The notes beneath the pieces are model-generated. The model did not search any database. It saw only the letters and a list, made by a program, of their open reading frames with translations, and was not told the origin of the DNA. The position numbers were made by a program, and so were the translations under genes. A stretch of 64,000 bases of DNA, from assembly GCF_007860105.1 (NCBI RefSeq), contig NZ_SJPU01000001.1, positions 2,563,700 through 2,627,699 of the forward strand. Direction: 5' to 3'. Source of the stretch: Allorhodopirellula heiligendammensis. Its GTDB lineage: Bacteria; Planctomycetota; Planctomycetia; Pirellulales; Pirellulaceae. Below are positions 34,772 to 43,859 of the stretch, in pieces. Positions within the stretch are counted from its first letter, which is position 1. The number at the start of each line of letters is the position of its first letter.

Positions 34772-37700
34772 ATGAAAAATATTGACCTCGAAGTCCTCTC
34801 GAAGATCCTAGCCGGTGCATTTTTTGTTTTGACCTGGACGGCATCTCTGGCTCGGGCGGAAACCCCGACGCCTCCGTACGACGGCAGTTGGGAGTCATTG
34901 CAAGAAATGCCAGTGCCGGATTGGTTCGACGACGGTAAGATCGGCATCTTCATCCATTGGGGTCCCTATAGTGCGATTGGCTACCGCAAGGGAGGTCGCG
35001 GGTACGCGGAACATGTGCCGAAGATGATCTACGACGATCCAACGCACTATTACCCCTATATGAAACAGCGCTGGGGCGCCCATCCTCCGGAGTTTGGCTA
35101 CAAGGACATTATTCCTGAGTTCAAGGCGGAGAACTGGGATCCCGATCAGTGGGCTGCATTATTTGCTGAAGTTGGTGCAAAGTATGTGGTGTTGACGGCG
35201 GAACATCATGACGGTTGGGCTAACTGGGATTCGGATCTAACGCCGTGGAATTGCGTGGATATGGGACCGAAACGCGACTTGGTCGGCGATCTTGGAAAAG
35301 CGGTGCGAGCCAAAGGATTGAAGTATGCACCCTCCTACCACCGAGAACGCCATACTGGATTCTTTGCGAAAGAGAAGTATGTCGTCCATAGCGAGCCTCG
35401 GCCCGATATCGCCGAGGAGATTCGCCGCGTTCCTGAGGCGTCGATGCTTTACGGACCGGAGTTCAGCTACACCAAAAACTATGTGGATGACTATGTCGCC
35501 CGTTGGCAGGAGATTCAAGAAAAGTACCATCCGGATATGCTGTGGATGGACGACTTTCCCATCTACACCCGCGACGGCAATGAGGTTCGTAAGGGAGTCA
35601 TGCAGCCAGAGATCAAATACTTTGATGATCAGGTTCGAGGAATGATCACTGATTTCATGAACGATGGTGCCGCTCGCCGAGCAGATGTCTATGTCAATAA
35701 CAAGGGAGCGAATCGAAACTGGCCAGATGGCGTGGGGTGTCTTGAAAAGGATAATTTAAAACTCAGCGTGATCGGCCCCAAATGGCAGAGTTGCACGACT
35801 TTTGGCACCTCCTTTGGGTATTTAGAAAACGATCATTACAAGGACATCGAAAGTGTCATTCACGAAATGATCGAGGTGATTAGCCGCAATGGAAACTTTC
35901 TTGTTAACATCGGGCCGATGGCCGACGGAACGATTCCCCCGCCACAGCTGGAGCGACTGCGCGCGATGGGTGAGTGGTTGCGGATCAACGGGGCAGCGAT
36001 CTATGGAACCCGCTATTGGAAAGAGTCTGACCAGAACAACGAACGTCTGGCCTTTACCACCAAAGGAAAAAACCTGTACGCCATCAAGCTGGCCGAGCCG
36101 TCTGCACCCTTTGTCATCACGGGCACTGCAGGCTGGAACGAGGGACAAATAACATCGGTATCGCTTCTCGGCTCCGACTCGACCGTGAGCTGGCAGATGA
36201 CTCCGGCTGGATTGGAGGTGAATCCGCCTGCTGACTTGGGTGCAAGTCGGATGGCCTGGGCGTTTGAAATCGTCACCGATCGTGATCAGCATGTTCCAAA
36301 TGTGATTGAGAGCAACGCGACTGAAGCCTTGAAGGGCACCGGAGCGGTTGATCTCGAAGGGGGCGTAGAAAATTCACCCGCGGTGATTCCGCCACCTAGC
36401 GGCACCACGATTGAAGTGGAAACGGCTTCCTCCGTAAGTGGCTTAACAAACTTACCCGTTCCACCTGCGTCTGGAAGATCGGTTACGGCCAATCAAGAAA
36501 CCGGGCATGAAGAACTTGGGTCACTGGTGGATGGAGTGCTCGGTAGGAACTTTGGCCCGATTTTTGGAAACACAGTTCACAAAGGCGCCTACAAGATGGA
36601 CTTGGGAAGTATGCAATCGATCGCTGCCATCACGAGTTGGTCGTTCAACATGAAAGGATTTCGTGGGCCGCAGAAACTCACGCTCTACGGCAGCGACTCG
36701 TCTACGGATCCCGGTTGGGATTTATCTAAATTCACTGCGCTTGGTACGATTGATACCACCGGCACCAAGAAAGCGAGTTTCACCGCGGCATCTTTGCGTG
36801 GTATCGATGGGCAGGCGGTTGGGCGATTCCGCTGGATCGTGTGGGACGTTTCCCCCATCACGGGCCGAGGCGAAAAAACGGCTTTTCAAGAACTAGCTGT
36901 GGAATTGATTCATCCGCCGAGGCGGCCCAACATCCTGTACATTGTTGCGGACGATCAAGCGCCTTTTGACCTTAAAATATATAATCCGGATTCGGAGCTT
37001 GACACGCCGGTAATTGCCCAACTGGCTGCCGAAGGCATGGTGATCGATGGAGCCCATCAGATGGGCGCGTGGTGTTGCGGCGTATGTACTCCGTCGCGCC
37101 ATATGATCATGTCCGGTCGCACTCTTTGGCATGTCCCGGACAAACCGAAACTTGGTCGAAATCCGATCGCTTTGAATCCCCTGCATGTGCCACCGGACCT
37201 GGCCGATCACACCATGGCAGCGGTTTTTAATGCCGCGGGGTACGACACGATGCGAACCTGCAAGAAAGGTAATAGCTACGCTGCTGCAAACGCGAAGTTC
37301 ACGGTGGTTCATGATGCCGTCAAGCGAGGTGCCACTGATGAGTCAGGTAGCGCATGGCATGCGAAGCAGGTGCTCAACTATCTCGACCAACGTAAGAACT
37401 CCGATGACCAAGACCCATTTTTGATTTATTTCGGTTTTTCCCATCCTCACGATACCCGCGACGGGAAGCCTGAGCTGCTCGCTAAATATGGTGCCGTCGA
37501 TCATCGAGAGAAGAGTAGCCTCCCTCCGGCGAATCCCAACCAGCCGAAGCTTCCGCGCAACTATCTCCCCAAGCACCCATTCAATAACACGGACATGAAG
37601 GTGCGCGATGAGGTGAACGTCAGCGGAGTTTGGACCAACCGTGATGAGCGCACCATTCGTAACGAGTTGGGCCGCGAGTTCGCATGTAGCGAAAATATCG

Positions 37701-38437
37701 ACATACAGATCGGCGCAGTTTTAGAAAAGCTGAGGCAGATGGGTGAACTGGAGAATACCTATATCTTTTACACCTCCGACCATGGGATGGCGATCGGCAG
37801 GCACGGATTGCAGGGCAAGCAGAACCTCTACGAGCACACCTTTCGCGTTCCTTACGTGGTGAAGGGGCCCGGCATCAAACCAGGATCTCGTGCTGTCGGT
37901 AACATCTACCACCTCGATGCGCTCGCGACGCTATGCGAACTCGCTGGTATCGAATCGCCAGCGACGAGTGAAGGAATTAGCTTTAAGAAAGTGCTCGAAG
38001 GCAAACAGAATACGGTCCGCGACATTCTGTATGGCGCGTATTGCGGTGGTGCAAAACCTGGAATTCGTTGCGTCAAGAAGGGCGATTGGAAACTGATTCG
38101 CTATGAATCGGCCGAAGAAGGCGTGAGGGAAACCCAGCTGTTCAACCTGGCCGAAAACCCCGATGAGCTGCTGGCCGCACACCACCATCCCAACGTAATC
38201 GCGTTAACCGGCTACACACCAACTTCCCACCAAGTCAATCTCTCCAGTGATCCGAATTACGCTGACAAGCTTCATGAAATGGAGCAGATTCTGCTCGATG
38301 AAATGCGAAATCACTTTGATCCGTATCGCTTTTCCGGCCAACCGGATGATGCGTTGGATACAACCGACACTTCAAATCCCCCGGTAGGTGATAGCGTGCC
38401 GGCGAACAAGCATAATCGCGACCGGCTCGCCAAGTAG
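34772..38437 (+). CDS. GH29 alpha-L-fucosidase/sulfatase fusion
   Basis: A 1,221-residue exported enzyme with two catalytic parts. After a signal peptide (1-29, ending ARA) residues ~35-510 are a GH29 alpha-L-fucosidase: KIGIFIHWGPYSAIG, VVLTAEHHDGWANWDS, and MLWMDDF with Asp260 as the expected nucleophile. Residues ~560-710 look like an F5/8-type (discoidin) carbohydrate-binding module. Residues ~717-1200 are a sulfatase: PNILYIVADDQ (metal), formylglycine Cys772 in CTPSR, and YTSDHGMAIGRHG. Together they could remove sulfate and then fucose, or the reverse, from sulfated fucans such as fucoidan. The frame is intact with no stop or phase change. Neighbours include another sulfatase and a sugar-related group. 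The order of reaction and the exact linkage are inferred. Confidence 0.88.
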   Translation: MKNIDLEVLSKILAGAFFVLTWTASLARAETPTPPYDGSWESLQEMPVPDWFDDGKIGIFIHWGPYSAIGYRKGGRGYAEHVPKMIYDDPTHYYPYMKQRWGAHPPEFGYKDIIPEFKAENWDPDQWAALFAEVGAKYVVLTAEHHDGWANWDSDLTPWNCVDMGPKRDLVGDLGKAVRAKGLKYAPSYHRERHTGFFAKEKYVVHSEPRPDIAEEIRRVPEASMLYGPEFSYTKNYVDDYVARWQEIQEKYHPDMLWMDDFPIYTRDGNEVRKGVMQPEIKYFDDQVRGMITDFMNDGAARRADVYVNNKGANRNWPDGVGCLEKDNLKLSVIGPKWQSCTTFGTSFGYLENDHYKDIESVIHEMIEVISRNGNFLVNIGPMADGTIPPPQLERLRAMGEWLRINGAAIYGTRYWKESDQNNERLAFTTKGKNLYAIKLAEPSAPFVITGTAGWNEGQITSVSLLGSDSTVSWQMTPAGLEVNPPADLGASRMAWAFEIVTDRDQHVPNVIESNATEALKGTGAVDLEGGVENSPAVIPPPSGTTIEVETASSVSGLTNLPVPPASGRSVTANQETGHEELGSLVDGVLGRNFGPIFGNTVHKGAYKMDLGSMQSIAAITSWSFNMKGFRGPQKLTLYGSDSSTDPGWDLSKFTALGTIDTTGTKKASFTAASLRGIDGQAVGRFRWIVWDVSPITGRGEKTAFQELAVELIHPPRRPNILYIVADDQAPFDLKIYNPDSELDTPVIAQLAAEGMVIDGAHQMGAWCCGVCTPSRHMIMSGRTLWHVPDKPKLGRNPIALNPLHVPPDLADHTMAAVFNAAGYDTMRTCKKGNSYAAANAKFTVVHDAVKRGATDESGSAWHAKQVLNYLDQRKNSDDQDPFLIYFGFSHPHDTRDGKPELLAKYGAVDHREKSSLPPANPNQPKLPRNYLPKHPFNNTDMKVRDEVNVSGVWTNRDERTIRNELGREFACSENIDIQIGAVLEKLRQMGELENTYIFYTSDHGMAIGRHGLQGKQNLYEHTFRVPYVVKGPGIKPGSRAVGNIYHLDALATLCELAGIESPATSEGISFKKVLEGKQNTVRDILYGAYCGGAKPGIRCVKKGDWKLIRYESAEEGVRETQLFNLAENPDELLAAHHHPNVIALTGYTPTSHQVNLSSDPNYADKLHEMEQILLDEMRNHFDPYRFSGQPDDALDTTDTSNPPVGDSVPANKHNRDRLAK

Positions 38438-38475
38438 GGCCGGCTTGGTAGGGATGCCTGAACCGAACTTTCACT

Positions 38476-38493
38476 GTATACGGCGGATGAGCC
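38476..38493 (-). repeat. Possible inverted copy of the ISL3 terminal repeat
   Basis: GGCGGATGAGCC differs at one position from the right terminal repeat GTCGGATGAGCC of the ISL3 element. The match is only 11 of 12 bases, and chance is possible. It lies in the convergent gap between the fusion gene and the next sulfatase. Confidence 0.25.
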
Positions 38494-38560
38494 ATTACTT
38501 TCCGTTTGAGAGTTTTCGTGTCTCGGTGAAGGGCCCGATCATCTCACCATTGGAGCGGAG

Positions 38561-40111
38561 CTACTGGGCTTCTTTGTTGAGTGGTTCCTCCACGACGAGG
38601 GCTGCTGGAAAATCGGCGGCATGCAATCCCTCCTTTTCTGCCCAGCGTTTGTTCTGTGATCCCCCAGCGGGTTGGTTCATAGGGATGTCCATGCCGCCTG
38701 CGTCGCCCAGCATCTCGTAGAGTCGCCGCTCCATTTTCTTAGCTACCGGTTGGAACTGCGGATCAGCGATCAAGTTGCGTGTCTCACCTGGATCTGCTTG
38801 GATGTCATACAGTTCGTCCACATCCCATAAGCCGTAGTAACTGATGTATTTGTACTGGTCACCGCGGAGTGCGAACTGCGTTGGGGTCTGCGGGAAATTC
38901 TTTTCCCAATAGTAGACATACAGAAAATAGTCACGCCATTTGCTATCCTTCGAATTGGGAAGATCAAGAAAGCTCATTCCATCCATGTAGTCGGGTGTCT
39001 GCAATCCTGCAGCGTGCATGACCGTGGGGCCAATGTCGATATTGCCGATCATATCTTCCACCACGGTACCGCCTTGGTATAGCTCGGGACACTGCATCAT
39101 CATTGGAACTCGCATAGATGCGTCGTAAGAAACCCGCTTGTCGATCAATCCATGTTCGCCCCACATGAAACCGTTATCTCCCATGTAGATAACTAGCGTT
39201 GAATCGTAGAGTCCCATCTCTTTCAATTGATTGAGCACGCGGCCAACGCTATCGTCGACGCCCAAGAGTGTTTCGCAGTACCGGCGGTAGAGGTAGTCGA
39301 TCCCTTTGTCGCTGTGGTAGGGGAAGTCGATCCCATGCCAGCTGTTGCGTTGGTCGCGAACCCAGCGTGGTGCGTTGCTTGCAGCGGTGACGCCCTCGCC
39401 ACGCGGCAGAAAGCTGAGGTCCTCGTCTGCGTAGGCACCTTTGTCTTGGTCGGCGGGGGTGAAGTTGGCATGCACCGCTTTGTGCGACAGATACAGAAAG
39501 AAGGGTTTGTCCGAGGTCTGCTGTTCCTTCATCCAGTCGATCGCGTAGTCAGTCAATTCTTCGGTGATGTATCCCTTTTGTTTCACGCGTTTACCGTCGA
39601 CATTGAGCGTGTAGTCGGGGTGGGGTGGCCAGTATTGGCCCTGGCCGCGAAAGCTCACCCAGTGATCGAACCCAGGCCGCGGGTTATCATGGCTGCCTCC
39701 CATGTGCCATTTGCCAATGAAGGCGGTCGAATATCCGGCTTGCTGAAGGTATTCCGGAAAGAACCGAGTTCCGTCTGGCACAAGACGGTTGTTGTCGATC
39801 ACCCGGTGTTTATGAGTGTACAGACCAGTCAAGATGGAAGCGCGACTTGGTGAACAAAGCGACGTGGTGACGAACGAGTTTTTTAGGTGGACACCATTAG
39901 CGGCGATCGAATCCAGATTGGGGGTTTGGAGAAAGGGGTGATTCATGAACCCCATGGTGTCGTAGCTATGATCGTCGGTGAGAATGAAGACCACGTTGCG
40001 CGGCTTGACCCCGGCGCGCTTGCCCACGGCGGGAAGGTCTGCTGCCGAGCCGCTCAGTGGAATCGACAGTAAGAGAACAATCGTCAAAATCTGGGTCAGT
40101 CGCGTGCGCAT
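38561..40111 (-). CDS. Exported sulfatase (S1 family)
   Basis: A 516-residue sulfatase with a signal peptide (TQILTIVLLLSIPLSGSAA). Metal ligands lie in FILTDDHSYDT (Asp46-Asp47), and the formylglycine site is Cys86 in CSPSR (86-90). Further landmarks are GKWHMGG and YMGDNGFMWGEHGL. The compact layout with FDHWVSFRGQGQYWPP near residue 150 resembles the N-acetylglucosamine-6-sulfatase-like and heparan-type sulfatases, but the substrate is not settled. It is convergent with the fucosidase-sulfatase gene, with only ~120 bases between stops, and divergent from PhyH. All conserved segments are present, so it should be active. Confidence 0.9.
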   Translation of the reverse strand: MRTRLTQILTIVLLLSIPLSGSAADLPAVGKRAGVKPRNVVFILTDDHSYDTMGFMNHPFLQTPNLDSIAANGVHLKNSFVTTSLCSPSRASILTGLYTHKHRVIDNNRLVPDGTRFFPEYLQQAGYSTAFIGKWHMGGSHDNPRPGFDHWVSFRGQGQYWPPHPDYTLNVDGKRVKQKGYITEELTDYAIDWMKEQQTSDKPFFLYLSHKAVHANFTPADQDKGAYADEDLSFLPRGEGVTAASNAPRWVRDQRNSWHGIDFPYHSDKGIDYLYRRYCETLLGVDDSVGRVLNQLKEMGLYDSTLVIYMGDNGFMWGEHGLIDKRVSYDASMRVPMMMQCPELYQGGTVVEDMIGNIDIGPTVMHAAGLQTPDYMDGMSFLDLPNSKDSKWRDYFLYVYYWEKNFPQTPTQFALRGDQYKYISYYGLWDVDELYDIQADPGETRNLIADPQFQPVAKKMERRLYEMLGDAGGMDIPMNQPAGGSQNKRWAEKEGLHAADFPAALVVEEPLNKEAQ

Positions 40112-40132
40112 GTGTGGGATCTCTGAAGTAGT

Positions 40133-40160
40133 TTGATGGGGATTGGCCTACTAGTATAAC
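40133..40160 (+). promoter_or_regulatory. Candidate sigma-70-like promoter for the PhyH operon
   Basis: TTGATG (40133-40138) and TATAAC (40155-40160) with a 16-base spacer lie in the divergent gap, ~250 bases before the PhyH gene. It is based on consensus only. Confidence 0.3.
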
Positions 40161-40413
40161 AAAACTGCCACCGGCAGAACGTGGGAGCGGTTCTCTGCAC
40201 CGGCGGGATTGGTCGAGCGCCGCCGTCGGTGGTGTGCACGGCGACGCGGTCGCGCGAACCATCCTTTATGGCAGACTGCAGCTCTTTTCTGAAGGTTTGC
40301 GACGGTCAATTCCGTCGGTTGAAGATCGGGAGATTGAGTTTCGGCCGAAATTGACCTCCACCCAGTCCAGCTTTAGACTCTGCGGAGTATTCATCTTTCT
40401 CAAAGGACCTCTG

Positions 40414-41187
40414 ATGCCTACGAACCAACAAGTCGCAGACTTCCATCGCGACGGGTATGTTTTGATTCCTGCGGTTTTCGATCGTGACGAAATGGCCGGC
40501 TTGTTGCGGTATTCCAAGGGTGATCGCGCACTGGGTGCGGAAGCGAAAACGCGCCAGGATGCTAGCGGTGGTGAGAGTCGATTGGCGGTGAGGAACGAGC
40601 TCGACGAAGATTCGATGTATACGGCAATTGCGTGCTCACGCCGGGTCGCTGATCCAATGGAGGCATTTCTCGGTTCGGAAATCTACCACTATCATCACAA
40701 AATGATGCTGAAGGAGCCGCGAGTTGGCGGTGCATGGGAATGGCACCAGGATTATGGCTATTGGTACAACTTTGGATGCCTATATCCCGACATGGGCAGC
40801 GCACTGCTCGCAGTCGACCGAGCCAACCGAGATAATGGATGCCTGCAGGTGTTAAGGGGATCCCATAAGATGGGCCGGATCGACCACGGCAAGGCCGGCC
40901 AGCAGGTCGGCGCGGACATGCAGCGAGTCGAGCAGGCGATGAAGCATCATGAACTGGCGTATTGCGAGATGCAGCCCGGGGACGTGCTGTTCTTTCACGC
41001 CAATTTGCTGCACCGGAGCGACAAGAACGAGAGCGAACACGCTCGTTGGTCGCTGATTTGTTGTTACAACACTCGACACAACGATCCATTCATCACAGGC
41101 AAACATGCCAGTTACAGCCCATTGCAACGCTGGGATGACGCCCGCGTGCGAGCTCGGTTGACATCTCAACAGGATGCAGGTTTATGA
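40414..41187 (+). CDS. Phytanoyl-CoA dioxygenase-family (PhyH) protein
   Basis: A 257-residue Fe(II)/2-oxoglutarate dioxygenase. Iron ligands appear as His111 and Asp113 in WHQDYGYW and a distal His in [13 protein letters not shown] (His200); Arg in HARWSLI probably holds 2-oxoglutarate. AAGGA seven bases before the ATG at 40414 decides the start; the open frame from 40234 has no homology. It overlaps the Gfo/Idh/MocA gene by four bases (ATGA). The substrate is unknown; PhyH proteins beside sugar oxidoreductases are frequent in planctomycetes. Confidence 0.9.
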   Translation: MPTNQQVADFHRDGYVLIPAVFDRDEMAGLLRYSKGDRALGAEAKTRQDASGGESRLAVRNELDEDSMYTAIACSRRVADPMEAFLGSEIYHYHHKMMLKEPRVGGAWEWHQDYGYWYNFGCLYPDMGSALLAVDRANRDNGCLQVLRGSHKMGRIDHGKAGQQVGADMQRVEQAMKHHELAYCEMQPGDVLFFHANLLHRSDKNESEHARWSLICCYNTRHNDPFITGKHASYSPLQRWDDARVRARLTSQQDAGL

Positions 41188-42374
41188 CGCGAATCGCGCT
41201 GCTCGGGGCCGGGTTGATTGGCTCGTTCTACACACAGGCCCTGCATGGAGCGCGTAGCCGCGATCGGGTCGAGCTGGTGTGCTCTCGATCTGCAACCAAC
41301 GCCGCTGCATTTGCTGCGAAATGGGGCGTCGAGCGTTGGACCACGAGCATTGACGAAGCCGTTGCCGATGAGAGAATCGATGTCGTGATCGTGGCCCTGC
41401 CCAATGATCTCCATAAGCAGGCCGTGATCGCAGCCGCCCAGGCGGGCAAAGCCGTCTTGTGCACCAAACCGCTTGGTCGCACGGCCGAGGAGGCATTGCA
41501 AATGCTGCGGGCGGTGGAGGAAGCGGGGGTGTTTCATGGTTACCTCGAGGATCTCGTCTACCCGCCTAAAACACTCAAGGGTCTGCAGTCGGTTCAGGCG
41601 GGCGACTTAGGAAGAATCCTATGGGTGCGATCGCGTGAGACGCATCCGGGACCTCACAGCGATTGGTTCTGGGACAAAGAGCGCGCCGGCGGCGGTGCGA
41701 TTATCGACATGGGGTGTCACTGCATCGAGATTGCTCGCTCGTTTATCGGAAAGAATGTCCGACCGGTCGAAGTCGTGTGCTGGGGTGACACGCAAGTTCA
41801 TCCCATCGAGTCGGAAGATCACGCGGTCGGTATGGTGCGATACGAAGATGGAGCGATCGGCCAATTCGAAGTCAGTTGGGCGTTTCGCGGCGGCATGGAC
41901 TTGCGAGATGAAGTCGCGGGAACCGAAGGCACATTGTGGATGAACCATTGGCTGCGGACCGGAATGGAAATGTATACAGCGAAAGGGACGTCTAGATATG
42001 TTGCCGAAAAGTCCGAGAGCAACGGCGGTTGGCTGTTCCCGGTGGGCGATGAAGTGGCTGCGTTGGGGTACTCCAATATGTTCACCGACATGCTGGACGC
42101 GATCGACCAAGCACGCGAACCCACTGAGACATTCTATGACGGCTATATCGTCAACGCGATCATGGATGCAAGTTACCGGTCCATCCAAACGAAACGCTGG
42201 GAGCCGATCGAGCTACCGATTTGGCGTGGAAAGAAACCGCATGACGATGTGGGGATCGTCCCTGACTTCGACAGGGAGCACGTGTTGTTGAAACAAGAAC
42301 GTATGCCTGATGGCAGAGTCAAATTGATCCTTCGCAACAAAGTAACCGGTGAACTCACTCATCGCTTCAAGTGA
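41184..42374 (+). CDS. Gfo/Idh/MocA-family oxidoreductase
   Basis: A 396-residue NAD(P)-dependent oxidoreductase. The Rossmann motif is [10 protein letters not shown] at the N-terminus, and the family EKP motif appears as [12 protein letters not shown]. The C-terminal sheet domain starts near residue 125 and contains [16 protein letters not shown], where a His is the likely catalytic residue. Such enzymes act on sugars, inositol or related polyols. It is coupled to PhyH by a 4-base overlap and followed by the sialidase-like gene. Confidence 0.92.
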   Translation: MTRIALLGAGLIGSFYTQALHGARSRDRVELVCSRSATNAAAFAAKWGVERWTTSIDEAVADERIDVVIVALPNDLHKQAVIAAAQAGKAVLCTKPLGRTAEEALQMLRAVEEAGVFHGYLEDLVYPPKTLKGLQSVQAGDLGRILWVRSRETHPGPHSDWFWDKERAGGGAIIDMGCHCIEIARSFIGKNVRPVEVVCWGDTQVHPIESEDHAVGMVRYEDGAIGQFEVSWAFRGGMDLRDEVAGTEGTLWMNHWLRTGMEMYTAKGTSRYVAEKSESNGGWLFPVGDEVAALGYSNMFTDMLDAIDQAREPTETFYDGYIVNAIMDASYRSIQTKRWEPIELPIWRGKKPHDDVGIVPDFDREHVLLKQERMPDGRVKLILRNKVTGELTHRFK

Positions 42375-42509
42375 GGTCGACCCTCTGCGTGTCTAAACCG
42401 TGGCGGTTTCCTGCTACCCAATCCGCACCCGCGCTATTGATTCTGCGCCCCGATGCACTACCCTATACCCTAGCACAAACTCTATAGACCATCAGCCAGT
42501 GAGCGCAGC

Positions 42510-43835
42510 ATGACCAGCGTGAATGCCATCAAGCAGTATGACCATCGTCGGAACGCCGCGGTGATTCTCGTCATCGCGATTACCTTCGGCTGGATGATCG
42601 GTGACTGGGGTGGCAGTCGCCGAGTTTCGGCGGAGGAACGCACGCAAGTGTCGGATGTGGCAGAGGCCTTCCCGCAGGTTGAAGTTCCTGGCGTCGTGAT
42701 TGATCATTCGCCAGCATCGAGCGGACTTTACATCGGATCGCCGAGCATTGCGATTCTGCCGAACGGCGCTTACGTTGCTTCACACGATTTTTTTGGACCA
42801 AAGTCGGGCGAGCATTCGTCGGCAACGACAGCGATATTTCGCAGTGAGGATCGCGGGCGCACTTGGACTCTCGCGACGCACTTCAAGGACGCATTTTGGT
42901 GCAATCTATTCGTTCACAACGGTTCGTTGTACCTGTTCGGAACGACACGGCACCATGGCTTACTAGTGATCCGTCGCAGCGACGATGGTGGAATCACATG
43001 GACCGAACCACGAGATGCCGAGACCGGAGTGCTGACTGAGGCAGGCGAATATCACACTTCGGCCGTGCCTGTCGTCGCTCATTCAGGTCGTTTGTGGCGT
43101 GCGGTGGAAGACGCTAGCAATGGAAAGAAGTGGGGTGCTCGGTACGGCGCGATGATGATGTCGGCTCCCGTTGATGCAGACTTGTTGCGGCGGGAGAGTT
43201 GGACATTTTCGAATGTCATCAACCGTGACCCGAAGTGGATGGAGGGGCGGTTTGAGGCATTCCTTGAAGGCAACGCGGTCGTTTCGCCTGCGGGGCACGT
43301 TGTTGACATCATGCGGATGCACGATGGCGGTCAGGGTGGCAAGGCGGCAATCGTACGGATCAGCCGGGACGGAGAGCAGGCCACCTTCGATCCGATGCGT
43401 GACACGATTGAGTTTCCAGGCGGTGCCAAAAAGTTTACGATTCGCTTCGATCCGCAATCCCAAGCGTACTGGTCGCTGACTAATCTGGTAGTGCCAATCG
43501 CTCGCCAGGCTGGCGGCGCTGCGGCGTCGATTCGCAACACACTGGCGCTCGTCAAATCGACAGATCTGAAATCCTGGGAAACCAAATGCATTCTGCTCTA
43601 CCATCCTGATACTGAGAAACATGCGTTTCAGTATCCGGACTGGCAGTTCGACGGAGACGATCTGATCGCCGCCATCCGCACCGCCTTTGATGATGGACAG
43701 GGAGGCGCTCATCGCGCTCACGATGCGAACTACCTGACCTTCCACCGGTTCATTGACTTTCGAACTCTGGAGATGTCGGATTCCATTGTCGATATCACAT
43801 CACTGGGCCTTCCTTCGCCACCAAAGTTGGATTGA
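42510..43835 (+). CDS. Sialidase-like (BNR-repeat) protein
   Basis: A 441-residue protein with an N-terminal membrane/signal segment (AAVILVIAITFGWMIGDW). The body is a six-bladed sialidase-type propeller with Asp-boxes SEDRGRTW and SDDGGITW. The catalytic set of true sialidases (Arg triad, Tyr, Glu) cannot be confirmed by eye, so it may act on another acidic sugar or only bind. It lies in a run after PhyH and the oxidoreductase, with a ~135-base gap. Confidence 0.75.
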   Translation: MTSVNAIKQYDHRRNAAVILVIAITFGWMIGDWGGSRRVSAEERTQVSDVAEAFPQVEVPGVVIDHSPASSGLYIGSPSIAILPNGAYVASHDFFGPKSGEHSSATTAIFRSEDRGRTWTLATHFKDAFWCNLFVHNGSLYLFGTTRHHGLLVIRRSDDGGITWTEPRDAETGVLTEAGEYHTSAVPVVAHSGRLWRAVEDASNGKKWGARYGAMMMSAPVDADLLRRESWTFSNVINRDPKWMEGRFEAFLEGNAVVSPAGHVVDIMRMHDGGQGGKAAIVRISRDGEQATFDPMRDTIEFPGGAKKFTIRFDPQSQAYWSLTNLVVPIARQAGGAAASIRNTLALVKSTDLKSWETKCILLYHPDTEKHAFQYPDWQFDGDDLIAAIRTAFDDGQGGAHRAHDANYLTFHRFIDFRTLEMSDSIVDITSLGLPSPPKLD

Positions 43836-43859
43836 GAGGCCGGCCGGCCCGCATCAGCT

